A DNA stretch of 59,321 bases from a virus, in the IMG/VR virus record IMGVR_UViG_3300045974_000359, positions 1 to 59,321 of that record; one strand, written 5' to 3'. The translations under genes and the position numbers were made by a program. How positions within the stretch are numbered: position 1 is the stretch's first letter; each line of letters opens with the position of its first letter. Of this stretch, positions 9,036 through 17,306 are shown one piece after another. A model generated the notes under the pieces. That model saw only the letters and a program-made list of their open reading frames with translations, made no database searches and was not told the DNA's origin.

Positions 9036-9623
9036 ATGGAAATATTAGATAAAATCAGACAAGATTTAATTTCTGAAAAATCATCTGGCGTAGTTATAGT
9101 TCATGCTTGTCCTAAAACAATTCATCAAATCATTAATGATATAAATAATTCTTATGGAGGTATGATAGATTTTTCTTCATCTGTAAAGAGAAACGAATTC
9201 AAATTTGAGCTTGATAAATTAACTCTTCAATTTGTTCATAATTCTTATATTGAAGAAAATCATTACAAATTAATTCCTAACAGATATTACAATTCAATTC
9301 AAAGAATAGATAAAACTAATTTTGGATTAATATCAATTTACAATCCTGAAAATAAAGATACTTTATCAACAACTAAAGATTGTATTAATTTTTGTATTGC
9401 TAAAAATATAGATTTTAATTTTGTAAGTGACGAAATAGAAAATCAAAAAATACCATTTACAAAGATATATACTAAAAATCCTTACAAATACGTTTTTGAA
9501 AAATTAGGAGTAAATAAAAACTCAATCGACATAGCTGGAGATATTGCTCTGAAAATGTTAAACGAAAAAATTGAAAGAATAACTAACTATTATACATACA
9601 AACCGTCATGGCTAAACAATTAA
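9036..9623 (+). CDS. Hypothetical protein, 195 aa
   Basis: A mixed alpha/beta soluble protein. A predicted strand-helix start (SGVVIVHACPKTIHQIINDI) and a Lys-rich middle are visible, but no catalytic motif is recognised. It overlaps the next gene by 16 bases. Confidence 0.75.
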   Translation: MEILDKIRQDLISEKSSGVVIVHACPKTIHQIINDINNSYGGMIDFSSSVKRNEFKFELDKLTLQFVHNSYIEENHYKLIPNRYYNSIQRIDKTNFGLISIYNPENKDTLSTTKDCINFCIAKNIDFNFVSDEIENQKIPFTKIYTKNPYKYVFEKLGVNKNSIDIAGDIALKMLNEKIERITNYYTYKPSWLNN

Positions 9624-9877
9624 CAAAAAGAGAATTACAAAATTTAGAAATTGGTTCAATCGTAACTGAAAAACTTTTTAATGAAACTTATCATTTAAAA
9701 GTCGAAAAAATTGAAAGCGAGAAAATATTGACTTATCATATGGTTGATATTAATTCTAAAAAAAGAGGTAAACTTGTTGTTGCTGAAAATTTTAATAAAG
9801 AGGGTGACCGAAAATATAAGTCATCAAATGGTAGTGTAATTGTAAAATATTATGAATATGTTGAATCAGCTGACTAA
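9608..9877 (+). CDS. Hypothetical protein, 89 aa
   Basis: Begins MAKQLTKRELQNLEIGSIVTEK, like small beta-barrel (SH3/KOW-like) phage proteins, but I cannot assign a family. Overlaps both neighbours by 16-26 bases in different frames. Confidence 0.68.
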   Translation: MAKQLTKRELQNLEIGSIVTEKLFNETYHLKVEKIESEKILTYHMVDINSKKRGKLVVAENFNKEGDRKYKSSNGSVIVKYYEYVESAD

Positions 9878-10319
9878 CATTATTGGAAATATAACTTTAT
9901 ATGTAGCAATCGGTTTTGCTATAAGTAAAATGTTTTCAATAATAAATTTCAAAGTCCTATCTTATTTACAAAAAAGAAAATCTGAAAAAGAAAAAAGGAA
10001 TAGATTGAATTCATTTTATACTAAAATAAAATTGAATCATAAAGAGTTAAAACCATTTTTAATTTCATTAAATCAAATGATTAATGAGATAATGTCTCAA
10101 GACCTAACTCAAGCAGAACTTAATAGAGTTTTAAGTGGTTATCATTTATATCAAGACATTTTTGATAGAATAGTTGAAGGCAAAGGGGTTGAAGAAAATG
10201 ATTTAATATACTTTGCTGAATTACATGTTAATTATACCGATTTTGTAAAAAATTGGAAAAAGATGAAAAAGGATGAATTTTATTCAAAAAATAAATTCTT
10301 TGACATAAGTCTAAACTAA
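9852..10319 (+). CDS. Membrane-anchored hypothetical protein, 155 aa
   Basis: One hydrophobic segment near the N-terminus (about residues 10-32, ITLYVAIGFAISKMFSII) is followed by a Lys/Arg-rich stretch and a helical, probably cytoplasmic domain. A second ATG two codons downstream is an equally good start. It precedes the membrane-anchored glucosaminidase gene, so the two may work at the same envelope. Confidence 0.7.
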   Translation: MNMLNQLTNIIGNITLYVAIGFAISKMFSIINFKVLSYLQKRKSEKEKRNRLNSFYTKIKLNHKELKPFLISLNQMINEIMSQDLTQAELNRVLSGYHLYQDIFDRIVEGKGVEENDLIYFAELHVNYTDFVKNWKKMKKDEFYSKNKFFDISLN

Positions 10320-10329
10320 AACAAAAATT

Positions 10330-10869
10330 ATGAAATTTAGAATTTGTATTGAAAACAAAAATTCTTTAGAATTAAAAGAAATTAGATTTTGGAAAATCTA
10401 TTTAGTTTTAACAGCCTTTATAACTTTAGGATATTTATTTGGTTCATTAACTAATCATCCAAATAGAATAGAAAAATTCATTTACAATGAAAAGGTTATA
10501 TTGGATAAATACAATGAGAAATTCTCTCAATCCAGATTAGAAAAATTATTGCTGAAACTAAAAGTAAAGCATATTGATATCGTAATGGCTCAATCTAAAA
10601 TAGAAACAGGAAACTATAAATCAAAAGTGTTCTTGGAAAATAATAATCTATTTGGAATGAGACAATCTCAACAAAGAGTTACAACATCAACAGGAACTAA
10701 TTTGAATCACGCCACTTATGACTCTTGGCAAGAAAGCGTAATTGATTATGCTATTTATCAGAGTACCTACTTGAAACAATACGATAGGAATCAATATTTA
10801 GCATATTTACAAGCAAACTATGCCGAAAGTAAAGATTATGTTAATCTTATAAAAAGAATAACGAGATGA
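10330..10869 (+). CDS. Membrane-anchored N-acetylglucosaminidase-like murein hydrolase
   Basis: An N-terminal transmembrane segment (about residues 23-42) is followed by a glucosaminidase-type (FlgJ/LytG-like) domain: AQSKIETGNYKS holds the expected catalytic Glu, then NNNLFGMR and a C-terminal YAIYQSTYL helix. It should cleave peptidoglycan glycan strands from the membrane face, either as a signal-anchor endolysin or as a wall-remodelling enzyme. It overlaps a lipoprotein gene by four bases. A separate lysis cassette with an M15 peptidase lies at about 44 kb, so this early-region enzyme may serve another stage of infection. Confidence 0.78.
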   Translation: MKFRICIENKNSLELKEIRFWKIYLVLTAFITLGYLFGSLTNHPNRIEKFIYNEKVILDKYNEKFSQSRLEKLLLKLKVKHIDIVMAQSKIETGNYKSKVFLENNNLFGMRQSQQRVTTSTGTNLNHATYDSWQESVIDYAIYQSTYLKQYDRNQYLAYLQANYAESKDYVNLIKRITR

Positions 10870-11114
10870 AAGCATTAACAATCATATTATCAATTATCTT
10901 AATATCTTGCGGAACACCTCATAACATTTGTAAAAAAGATATTAGAATTTCTGGAGAAGTAATCTATGCTGAAAAGCGTGGAAGTTATTTAAGAAACGTA
11001 ACTATTCAAAACGATACTTGTAAAATTAAAATTTACAACGTACCATTAGAGCAACCATTATATAATATTCCTATCTGTAAACATAAAGGAAAATGGTATT
11101 GGGTTATGCCTTAA
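10866..11114 (+). CDS. Small lipoprotein, 82 aa
   Basis: Signal peptide with a lipobox ending ILISC-G (Cys at about residue 15), so the mature protein is about 68 residues, lipid-anchored, with three further Cys. Coupled (ATGA) to the glucosaminidase gene. It could be an o-spanin-like partner or an envelope protein blocking superinfection; neither is shown by the sequence. Confidence 0.75.
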   Translation: MKALTIILSIILISCGTPHNICKKDIRISGEVIYAEKRGSYLRNVTIQNDTCKIKIYNVPLEQPLYNIPICKHKGKWYWVMP

Positions 11115-11142
11115 CAAAGTTAATAATTTAAAGATAAATATT

Positions 11143-11397
11143 ATGTCTAAAAAATTCACATCAGAACAATTAAATGAATTAGTTTCAGCATTAACAGGAA
11201 CTTGCGATGAATTAAATTCCGCAATAAACGAACTGTTTGGAGAAGACTATTCAGAAGATGATTTAACGGAAGATGACCATAACTTTATTGATAATGAAAT
11301 CTTTCATTGCGATGACTGCGGTTGGTGGTATGAGATTGCCGAGCAGTCCGAAGTAGAAGATGAACAAGTTTGTAACGATTGTAATGAATGTAGATAA
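11143..11397 (+). CDS. Acidic zinc-ribbon-like protein, 84 aa
   Basis: Very acidic, with C-terminal CDDCGWWYE ... CNDCNEC pairs that look like a four-Cys zinc site. Function unknown. Ends on the first base of the next start codon. Confidence 0.75.
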   Translation: MSKKFTSEQLNELVSALTGTCDELNSAINELFGEDYSEDDLTEDDHNFIDNEIFHCDDCGWWYEIAEQSEVEDEQVCNDCNECR

Positions 11398-11747
11398 TGG
11401 CAAAAGTAAAATTAGACCTTAAAACGGCAGATGGAAAACATTTAAAGGATTTGGAATTTTCAACACCTTTATTCGAGGTTTTAAAAGCACCTGATGGAAA
11501 GTATTATGTTGGAGAAGTAATTGTATTGAATTTAGAATACAGAAAAAATCCTAAAAAAGATATCAAAAAGATATTTCATGATAAGTCGAAAGCTGAGCAA
11601 GAAGTATTCAAAATCAACAAGCTGAATTATTTTCCAAAAATAGAAAACTATAAAGAAAATTTCAAGAAGTCACTAAAGATTTTATCTAACTTTACAGATA
11701 AAGAATTGTATGATTTTGTTCAACTTAATAAAGATAAAATATCATGA
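11397..11747 (+). CDS. Hypothetical protein, 116 aa
   Basis: Lys-rich soluble protein with a beta-rich start (VKLDLKTADGKHLKDLEF). No family recognised. Overlaps its downstream neighbour by four bases. Confidence 0.72.
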   Translation: MAKVKLDLKTADGKHLKDLEFSTPLFEVLKAPDGKYYVGEVIVLNLEYRKNPKKDIKKIFHDKSKAEQEVFKINKLNYFPKIENYKENFKKSLKILSNFTDKELYDFVQLNKDKIS

Positions 11748-12028
11748 GAATAATTCCAATCATTGAAAGTCAAATTAACAATATTCTAATTTTAGGATAT
11801 GAACCAGCTGCTATTCAAATTCATGAAGAAATATTTGATGAGTTTATAGAAGAATGTAAATCATTCATAACTACATCTGAAGACAAACCTGCTATTGATT
11901 TTAAAGTAGCGAGATTTATGGGTTTGGAAATATCAAAAATAAACTATTCGAGAGTTCAATTTGAACAATCAAAAGGTTTTGTAGCACCTGTTCAAGTAAC
12001 TGTTAAAACTTATCACTTGGGAGAGTAA
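11744..12028 (+). CDS. Hypothetical protein, 94 aa
   Basis: Soluble protein of unknown function; ends one base before the next start. No motif seen. Confidence 0.7.
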   Translation: MRIIPIIESQINNILILGYEPAAIQIHEEIFDEFIEECKSFITTSEDKPAIDFKVARFMGLEISKINYSRVQFEQSKGFVAPVQVTVKTYHLGE

Positions 12029-12029
12029 T

Positions 12030-12233
12030 ATGGAAATTGAAGAAAAAATTCAAATTGAAAAAGTTATAATTCAAGATGACCTTGAAAGATATACTTTACA
12101 ATTAAAGGAACTGAAAGAAAAACATACTGAGTATGCTATTCATTATTCGATACTAAATGAAATGAGTGATTTGGAAAAGAAAATCCTTATTGCCGAATCA
12201 AAATTGGAAATCTTAAATTATTTGAAACCATGA
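12030..12233 (+). CDS. Coiled-coil hypothetical protein, 67 aa
   Basis: Almost entirely predicted helix with Glu/Lys/Ile heptad-like pattern, a probable short coiled coil. Overlaps the next small gene by four bases. Confidence 0.7.
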   Translation: MEIEEKIQIEKVIIQDDLERYTLQLKELKEKHTEYAIHYSILNEMSDLEKKILIAESKLEILNYLKP

Positions 12234-12379
12234 AAGAAAATGAACCTAAAGGATTTTTCAAAGATGTCCTACTATTCAGAAGTAATAATAAATTTCATAG
12301 ATGGTTAGGAATTTGGACTTGGCTAAACATTCTACATATTATTGTAAGATTTATAATTTTCATAAATAAAATAGTATGA
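12230..12379 (+). CDS. Small single-pass membrane protein, 49 aa
   Basis: A charged N-terminal half is followed by a hydrophobic segment (WTWLNILHIIVRFIIFI). ATGA overlaps at both ends with the flanking genes support it as real. Function unknown. Confidence 0.65.
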   Translation: MKENEPKGFFKDVLLFRSNNKFHRWLGIWTWLNILHIIVRFIIFINKIV

Positions 12380-12708
12380 AGAAAGTATTTAAAAATATAG
12401 CACTTGACCCTCACTTACAATCAGAAGTAGATTCAAAAGAAAAAAGATTTGATTTCATAAAAAAGTATTTTGAGGAGCAAGACTATTTAGAAATACAAAT
12501 TGAATTAAAACAAGCCTGTATAAGTATAGGCAATCCTCATATTCAAAAGAAAATAGATAGTGAGGAGTTTCTAAATGATTTCAAATTATCAGGCTTTAAA
12601 ACCTTTGAAGTAATTTATGGTTACCGATTTGAACCAGACTTTGAAAACCCATTTGCTCCAGATAAAAGAGTGAGAGATTGGAATGATACAATAACATTTA
12701 AAATATAA
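12376..12708 (+). CDS. Hypothetical protein, 110 aa
   Basis: Soluble, charged protein; N-terminal half predicted helical, C-terminal half rich in aromatic residues. No family recognised. Confidence 0.72.
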   Translation: MKKVFKNIALDPHLQSEVDSKEKRFDFIKKYFEEQDYLEIQIELKQACISIGNPHIQKKIDSEEFLNDFKLSGFKTFEVIYGYRFEPDFENPFAPDKRVRDWNDTITFKI

Positions 12709-12712
12709 TAAA

Positions 12713-12907
12713 TTGGAAATAATTAAAGGCAAAGATTTAATATTCATATCAAATATTCATAGAGATGGAAAGGGAGTTACTGACCTAACTAAAAATGATA
12801 TGAGTCATGAAAATGAAACAAGTTTTAAAGTAGTTTGCTTATCAATAAGTAATAAAACTTTCATTGCTTCAGAGTTCAATAGTTATGTTGTAAAAAAGAA
12901 ATCATAA
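12713..12907 (+). CDS. Hypothetical protein, 64 aa (TTG start)
   Basis: The only start that keeps the beta-rich N-terminus is TTG four bases after the upstream stop; the first internal ATG would remove nearly half of the protein. Function unknown. Confidence 0.55.
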   Translation: MEIIKGKDLIFISNIHRDGKGVTDLTKNDMSHENETSFKVVCLSISNKTFIASEFNSYVVKKKS

Positions 12908-12919
12908 AAACTAAATAAG

Positions 12920-13255
12920 ATGGCAAAAGAGAAAAAAGAAATTTCTGAAGTAGAAATTATTGTAAGAAAACATTTTGGTAAACAGAATAACTCAGGAATG
13001 GGATTTTTAGAAACCGAAATTGTAAGTTGTACAAACGAACTAAATGAGAAGTTCAATCCAGAAAAACAAAAATTGGATTTTTACAAAAAGTTATTTAACA
13101 AGCTGAAGTTCATATCGGAATACAACGATGCTACAAACTCTCATATCAAGAACTATAAAAAAGAAGTTGAAGAGAATATTGTAAAACTTACAAAGAAACT
13201 ATTTCCAGCACCTAAACCTAAAAAGAATTTAAAGATTAAAGGTAATGGAAAGTAA
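12920..13255 (+). CDS. Hypothetical basic protein, 111 aa
   Basis: Lys/Glu-rich helical protein with a strongly basic C-terminus (PKPKKNLKIKG), possibly nucleic-acid binding. No family recognised. Overlaps the next gene by 11 bases. Confidence 0.72.
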   Translation: MAKEKKEISEVEIIVRKHFGKQNNSGMGFLETEIVSCTNELNEKFNPEKQKLDFYKKLFNKLKFISEYNDATNSHIKNYKKEVEENIVKLTKKLFPAPKPKKNLKIKGNGK

Positions 13256-13478
13256 TCTAAAAATTGGCGATACAGTAAGAAGTGTTCGCAAGAGTTTACC
13301 AAAAGGTCATCCACTAACAGTATTTGAGGGAGTTATTGTAAAAATAAAACCTAATATTGTTTGGGGATTTAATATCATAGTTCAGAACGTAACGCCAACT
13401 CCACTATATGAAAGAGGTGAAATGATTGAGTGTAAAAAAGAGCAAGTTGAATTGGTAGATAAAATAAAACCAAACTAA
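13245..13478 (+). CDS. Small beta-barrel-like protein, 77 aa
   Basis: The pattern KIGDTVRSVRKSLPKGH ... GVIVKIKPNIVWGFNIIVQN looks like a KOW/SH3-like small barrel. Function unknown. Confidence 0.68.
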   Translation: MESNLKIGDTVRSVRKSLPKGHPLTVFEGVIVKIKPNIVWGFNIIVQNVTPTPLYERGEMIECKKEQVELVDKIKPN

Positions 13479-13480
13479 TT

Positions 13481-13657
13481 ATGTACGGAGGAGCAGAGGG
13501 TTGTAAGAAATGTAAATATGAAACTGACCCATATAGAAAAAAGTTTAGAAATAAACAAGGACAATGTATTCATACAATAGAAAGTGAAAATAAAGGACTT
13601 TTGATATGGCTAATAATTCTGTCTATTTTAATTCTATTAATGATAAAATTTAACTGA
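13481..13657 (+). CDS. Small CxxC membrane protein, 58 aa
   Basis: Begins two bases after the upstream stop. An N-terminal Cys motif (GCKKCKYE plus a third Cys, likely metal-binding) precedes a C-terminal transmembrane helix (LLIWLIILSILILLMI). Function unknown. Confidence 0.62.
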   Translation: MYGGAEGCKKCKYETDPYRKKFRNKQGQCIHTIESENKGLLIWLIILSILILLMIKFN

Positions 13658-13687
13658 AAATTGTAAAGCCTAAAAAGAATTTGAACT

Positions 13688-13894
13688 ATGGAAAAAGAAA
13701 TTATTATACTAAAGCACTCTACAGCGACTTCCAAGCCTAAATTTAGAACTTTAAATGAGAACGAAAGTATTATTATAATTAACTCTAAAAAGAGTTGTAG
13801 TAATGCCTTAAATAAACCTAAATTTAAAATGATTGATAAGGCAAACAAAAGAAACTTGGAAACAAGACAAATAATAATTAATCATAAACAATAA
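13688..13894 (+). CDS. Hypothetical protein, 68 aa
   Basis: Basic Lys/Asn/Ile-rich sequence, no motif. It carries a loose internal repeat (NKPKF / SKPKF). Could be a weakly conserved early protein; lower certainty than its neighbours. Confidence 0.5.
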   Translation: MEKEIIILKHSTATSKPKFRTLNENESIIIINSKKSCSNALNKPKFKMIDKANKRNLETRQIIINHKQ

Positions 13895-13977
13895 CATACA
13901 ATTAAATCAAAGCAAGTATTAAAATACAAAGAGAATAAAAAGAATAATGTTTATTTGTAAATTGTAAAGACTTAATT

Positions 13978-15090
13978 ATGGAGGAAAATAAAGAAATTCC
14001 TAAAGGAGTAGTAGATGTAGAAGCGTATAATGAAAGTGTAAAGTTAGCCAAACACCCTATTATAAAAAACCCCTACTATACAACAAGTGAGGGTGTAGAA
14101 CTTAATCTTGGTATGATGGTACATATCTTACGCAAGAAAATAGAACATTTACCAGCGACAGAAATCGACAAGATTGAAAAATTAAAAGCGGTTTACTTCA
14201 AAATTAACAATAACCTTACAATCCAGAAACGTAGAGCGTTTGGAAAGAAACAAGGACAAGGACAAGGTAAAACCGAAAACGGCTCAATCTTTGAAAGTCG
14301 CAAAGAGGAACTACTTGAATACTTTGGTAGAATGTTTACAGTAGAAGATGTATTGAAGATTGTAAATATGGAGTGGGGTATTCCTATGGGAAAACATTCA
14401 TTGTACGACTTCAAAATGAAATATGCTGAAGAAGTTAAAAAGAGAATAGACAATCATCAATTAAGTTATCATAACATCAGGCTTGGTATTAAGAAATCAA
14501 GATTGGAAGAGTTATCGGAACTTTACAGAAAAGCAAAGGGAACTTGGGAAGACAACGCCAAACGTGAAGATTTAAGGATATTGCTTACAATATTAGAACA
14601 ATTGCGTAAAGAGGCAGAGGGTGACCGATTAACGATTGATGGAAAGGTTGATATAAAGTATGAGCAAAACATTCAAGTTCATTTAATGAAAGAAGTTTTC
14701 TCAACTACTAACTTAAAAGAAATCATACTTGGTAGAGTTGCCGCCAAAATGGGAATAAACCCAATCAAATTAATCTATTCACTTCAGAATAGTTATTACA
14801 AACAATATAGTAATGTCCTTGGGGATTTTGGTGAAGATGGAGAAAATACAGACTTACCATATCCATCTCAATTAAATTATGATTTTGAACGAATTGGAAA
14901 ACAATTTAATTTGAAAGATAAATTAATTGAAGATGCTATCATTGTTGAAGAAACTCAAAATACAAAAGATTTATCAAAAGGAATTTCTTTAAAAGAGAAA
15001 CTTGCTGCTAAATTGAAAAGTAAAACGCAAGATATTGAAAGATTCAAAACGAAATTAGAAGTAATGGATGAACGAAATAAAGACAAATAA
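13978..15090 (+). CDS. DNA-binding-like protein, possible small terminase-type fold
   Basis: The 370-residue protein has a central helix-rich region: a helix-turn-helix-like stretch (FTVEDVLKIVNMEWGI, then HSLYDFKMKYAEEV) followed by RLEELSELYRKAKGTW and a long helix (LRILLTILEQLRKEAEG). That order is what I associate with small terminase subunits of Bacteroidota phages, which bind the packaging site. It lies about 12 kb upstream of the large terminase, so a regulatory DNA-binding role is also possible. The upstream 80-base gap has no recognised promoter. Confidence 0.5.
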   Translation: MEENKEIPKGVVDVEAYNESVKLAKHPIIKNPYYTTSEGVELNLGMMVHILRKKIEHLPATEIDKIEKLKAVYFKINNNLTIQKRRAFGKKQGQGQGKTENGSIFESRKEELLEYFGRMFTVEDVLKIVNMEWGIPMGKHSLYDFKMKYAEEVKKRIDNHQLSYHNIRLGIKKSRLEELSELYRKAKGTWEDNAKREDLRILLTILEQLRKEAEGDRLTIDGKVDIKYEQNIQVHLMKEVFSTTNLKEIILGRVAAKMGINPIKLIYSLQNSYYKQYSNVLGDFGEDGENTDLPYPSQLNYDFERIGKQFNLKDKLIEDAIIVEETQNTKDLSKGISLKEKLAAKLKSKTQDIERFKTKLEVMDERNKDK

Positions 15091-15129
15091 TAAAATCTTT
15101 ACAAAGTTAATTAATTAAAATATTTTACT

Positions 15130-15432
15130 ATGGATTTTAAAGAGGTTTACAAGTTTCCATTAAAGATGGATGAGTTAGGTGAAAAGGTTTGGACAACCGA
15201 TGACGAAATGGCGTTTGACTTTTGTGATAGTTGGCTACCAAATAAGAATGCTTTCATAATTCCTGATAAAGACCAAAGAAAGTTAGTTGACCTACTAAAT
15301 TCTGAAGAAAGCATATTTGAAACGAAAACCAAACTTGAATTAAAGTATGAAAACGGAACCATATTTGTCATTCAAAATTTCGTTAAGAGGTCATTCATCA
15401 ATATCAGAGGTTGGGACATCTTACAGGAATAG
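15130..15432 (+). CDS. Hypothetical protein, apparently frameshifted at its 3' end
   Basis: One hundred residues beginning MDFKEVYKFPLKMDELGEKV and ending INIRGWDILQE. Immediately before the stop, the -1 frame continues with HLTGIGGLKLKDDEAKDLQ to a stop at 15512 that overlaps the next start codon (ATGA). The natural product is probably 127 residues, with one base missing near GGGACATC, or made by -1 frameshifting. Function unknown. Confidence 0.65.
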   Translation: MDFKEVYKFPLKMDELGEKVWTTDDEMAFDFCDSWLPNKNAFIIPDKDQRKLVDLLNSEESIFETKTKLELKYENGTIFVIQNFVKRSFINIRGWDILQE

Positions 15433-15512
15433 GAGGTTTGAAATTAAAGGATGATGAAGCAAAAGATTTACAAGACCAATTCGCAAACTATATAATCAAA
15501 AAGTTATCATGA
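15415..15512 (+). pseudogene. Out-of-frame 3' part of the preceding gene
   Basis: This is the continuation, in the -1 frame, of the 15130 gene: about 32 residues with a Gly turn followed by an amphipathic helix (AKDLQDQFANYIIKKLS). It has no ATG of its own; TTG at 15438 could start a 24-residue peptide. The ATGA overlap with the following gene is the arrangement used by true gene ends in this genome. Confidence 0.45.
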
Positions 15513-15808
15513 AAACAAAAGAGTACATCGCAGTAAAGAATTTCGTTCATAACGAATTGAAATTAACAAAAAACGATTTTTTAGAACTAATGAAACAAGC
15601 AGTCCAAGAGGAGGCAAAAGCATTCGTTCAAAGAAAGTTCCAAGATTCAGAAACAAGATATGAAGAATTAGCAAAATTAGCAATCACTTCTGAAGCAAAA
15701 TCAATCTTAACAGGAAGACAACACGGAACTCAAGCTGATAAAATGTTTACATTTATCGGTAAAGAAATAGCGAATCAATTTACAATAAAGTTAAAAGAAA
15801 AAGAATAA
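15509..15808 (+). CDS. Hypothetical helical protein, 99 aa
   Basis: Lys/Glu/Ala-rich, predicted all-helical (ELMKQAVQEEAKAFVQRKF). No family recognised. Its final base is the first base of the next start codon. Confidence 0.72.
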   Translation: MKTKEYIAVKNFVHNELKLTKNDFLELMKQAVQEEAKAFVQRKFQDSETRYEELAKLAITSEAKSILTGRQHGTQADKMFTFIGKEIANQFTIKLKEKE

Positions 15809-15990
15809 TGAAGCATTTACCAATATTCCTAAAGATTTTATTATTCATTCCTTTCATTGGGATTATGAGTATGATTATTTTAAACGATACAATTTCAGAA
15901 AATCCTAAAACAGTATCATTCTTAATAGCATATCACTTTGCTGTAATTTCAATATTCCTTTCATCAATAACATTTATACAATTATCATGA
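15808..15990 (+). CDS. Small two-pass membrane protein, 60 aa
   Basis: Two hydrophobic segments (about residues 6-25 and 37-58) separated by a short polar turn. The holin-like size and topology are noted, but the main holin candidate is at 43 kb, so its role is unknown. Coupled to the next gene by ATGA. Confidence 0.68.
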   Translation: MKHLPIFLKILLFIPFIGIMSMIILNDTISENPKTVSFLIAYHFAVISIFLSSITFIQLS

Positions 15991-16205
15991 GCAAGAAAAT
16001 TATGAAGTGCGTTTCAGAGCCATCAGGCAATCAATACTTTGACCACCCTTATTTGATAGGTGAAAAAGTAATCTATGTTGGAGAAGTAGAACCAAAACCA
16101 GATAGCAAGAACTCAGCTCAGTTTCATAAGCAATTCATTAGGATTAAGCGATTAAAACCATTAGAAGACAGAGTTGAGAGCCGCAAGAACTTTGAGTTTG
16201 TATAG
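15987..16205 (+). CDS. Hypothetical protein, 72 aa
   Basis: Basic, soluble protein of mixed composition (contains DHPYLIGEKVIYVGEVEPK, beta-like). Function unknown. Confidence 0.68.
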   Translation: MSKKIMKCVSEPSGNQYFDHPYLIGEKVIYVGEVEPKPDSKNSAQFHKQFIRIKRLKPLEDRVESRKNFEFV

Positions 16206-16206
16206 A

Positions 16207-16530
16207 ATGGATTACAATCAATTCGACTTAAAAGAAATTTTGAGTCATAAGGAAAGTTTAAATTTAGAAGTTGTACAAAAAAGATTGGTATTGTTAGCAC
16301 TAATAAAAGCCAACTTCAAAATTCGAGTAGCGTTTGAAATAAACTGTAAAGGTAGTTACTACACGTTTGACGCTTATGATAAGTTATACCGAAAACATTT
16401 TCCAGGTGGATTGAAAAATCTAAAGAATCAATTTATGGAACAGTTTGGGTACGCTGAGAATTTCGATGGAAAGTTAATCAAGATTAAATTAAAAAAGGAA
16501 AACAATGAAAAAGATAAAACTTTGGTTTAA
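16207..16530 (+). CDS. Hypothetical protein, 107 aa
   Basis: Starts one base after the upstream stop (MDYNQFDLKEIL). An earlier in-frame ATG would overlap the upstream gene and add an unconvincing N-terminus. Basic, probably helical; function unknown. Confidence 0.68.
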   Translation: MDYNQFDLKEILSHKESLNLEVVQKRLVLLALIKANFKIRVAFEINCKGSYYTFDAYDKLYRKHFPGGLKNLKNQFMEQFGYAENFDGKLIKIKLKKENNEKDKTLV

Positions 16531-16675
16531 GTGTAGATATTGGTATAGTGGATTGTATGATTCAATTATCAAGAATATTAGAATGAGAACAGATGATAGT
16601 GAATTTGTTTATCGTTTCTTCAGATTCAAATACAATCAAGTTAAAAGAGAATATGACGAATGTAAGATATTGTAA
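16505..16675 (+). CDS. Small basic protein, 56 aa
   Basis: Overlaps the previous gene by 26 bases and ends just inside the next promoter. Rich in Lys, Arg and Tyr/Trp (LWFKCRYWYSGLYDS), with two Cys. Function unknown. Confidence 0.55.
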   Translation: MKKIKLWFKCRYWYSGLYDSIIKNIRMRTDDSEFVYRFFRFKYNQVKREYDECKIL

Positions 16676-16702
16676 ATTTATTTTTATATCTTTGTACCAT
16701 AG
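16670..16702 (+). promoter_or_regulatory. Bacteroidota-type promoter (P1)
   Basis: TTGTAAATTT at 16670 followed by the -7 box TATCTTTG (consensus TAnnTTTG) at 16687-16694, then GTACCATAG. The spacer of 14 bases between TTG and TA is short compared with cellular promoters. The same TTGTAAAT...CTTTGTAC pattern recurs at 24.3 and 31.2 kb. It should start transcription near 16700 for the genes from 16722. Confidence 0.75.
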
Positions 16703-16721
16703 TAATCTTTAAAATTGTAAA

Positions 16722-17300
16722 ATGAATATATTTGCCTTGGATATAAGTCCTAAAAAAGCTGCTAAATATCATTGCGATAAACACGCTGTAAAAATGATAT
16801 TAGAAAGTGCTCAAATGATATCGACTGTATTTGATAAATACGATTATCATCAAGACTATATGATAAAGCCTTGTTTTCAAAATCACCCTTGTACTTTATG
16901 GGCTGGAAAGACTTATAAGAATTTATTATGGTTGATAAATTTAGGTAACGAACTTACAAAAGAATATACTTCAAGATACAATAAGGTTCATAAATACAAC
17001 GACATCTTCAGATTAGCATCAGAACATATAGAGTATTTATCAGACAAGTTTCCAGAAGAGGGTTTACAACCATTCGCTATTGCTATGCCTGAATATCTAA
17101 AAGAACAAGCTGTAGAAAACTATTCAAGCGATGACGCAATTCAATTATATCGTCAATATTATATCTTGGAGAAAAATAGATTTGCCGTTTGGAAATATTC
17201 CGAAATGCCTGATTGGTATCGTAAAAGCAAAACGATTAAAAAGAAGATGATATTGGAAAACTTTACAAAGTTAAATTACAAGGTTAAGTTAATAAACTAA
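16722..17300 (+). CDS. Conserved phage protein of the HCDKH type, function unknown
   Basis: Contains YHCDKHAVKMILESAQM, NHPCTLWAGKTYKNLLWL and FAIAMPEYLK, with a C-terminal YRQYYILEK and W-rich end. I recognise this combination from uncharacterised proteins in many tailed phages. The clustered His/Cys/Asp residues suggest a metal site. First gene after promoter P1, so it is probably expressed early and strongly. No enzymatic role can be assigned. Confidence 0.75.
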   Translation: MNIFALDISPKKAAKYHCDKHAVKMILESAQMISTVFDKYDYHQDYMIKPCFQNHPCTLWAGKTYKNLLWLINLGNELTKEYTSRYNKVHKYNDIFRLASEHIEYLSDKFPEEGLQPFAIAMPEYLKEQAVENYSSDDAIQLYRQYYILEKNRFAVWKYSEMPDWYRKSKTIKKKMILENFTKLNYKVKLIN

Positions 17301-17306
17301 ATTACT

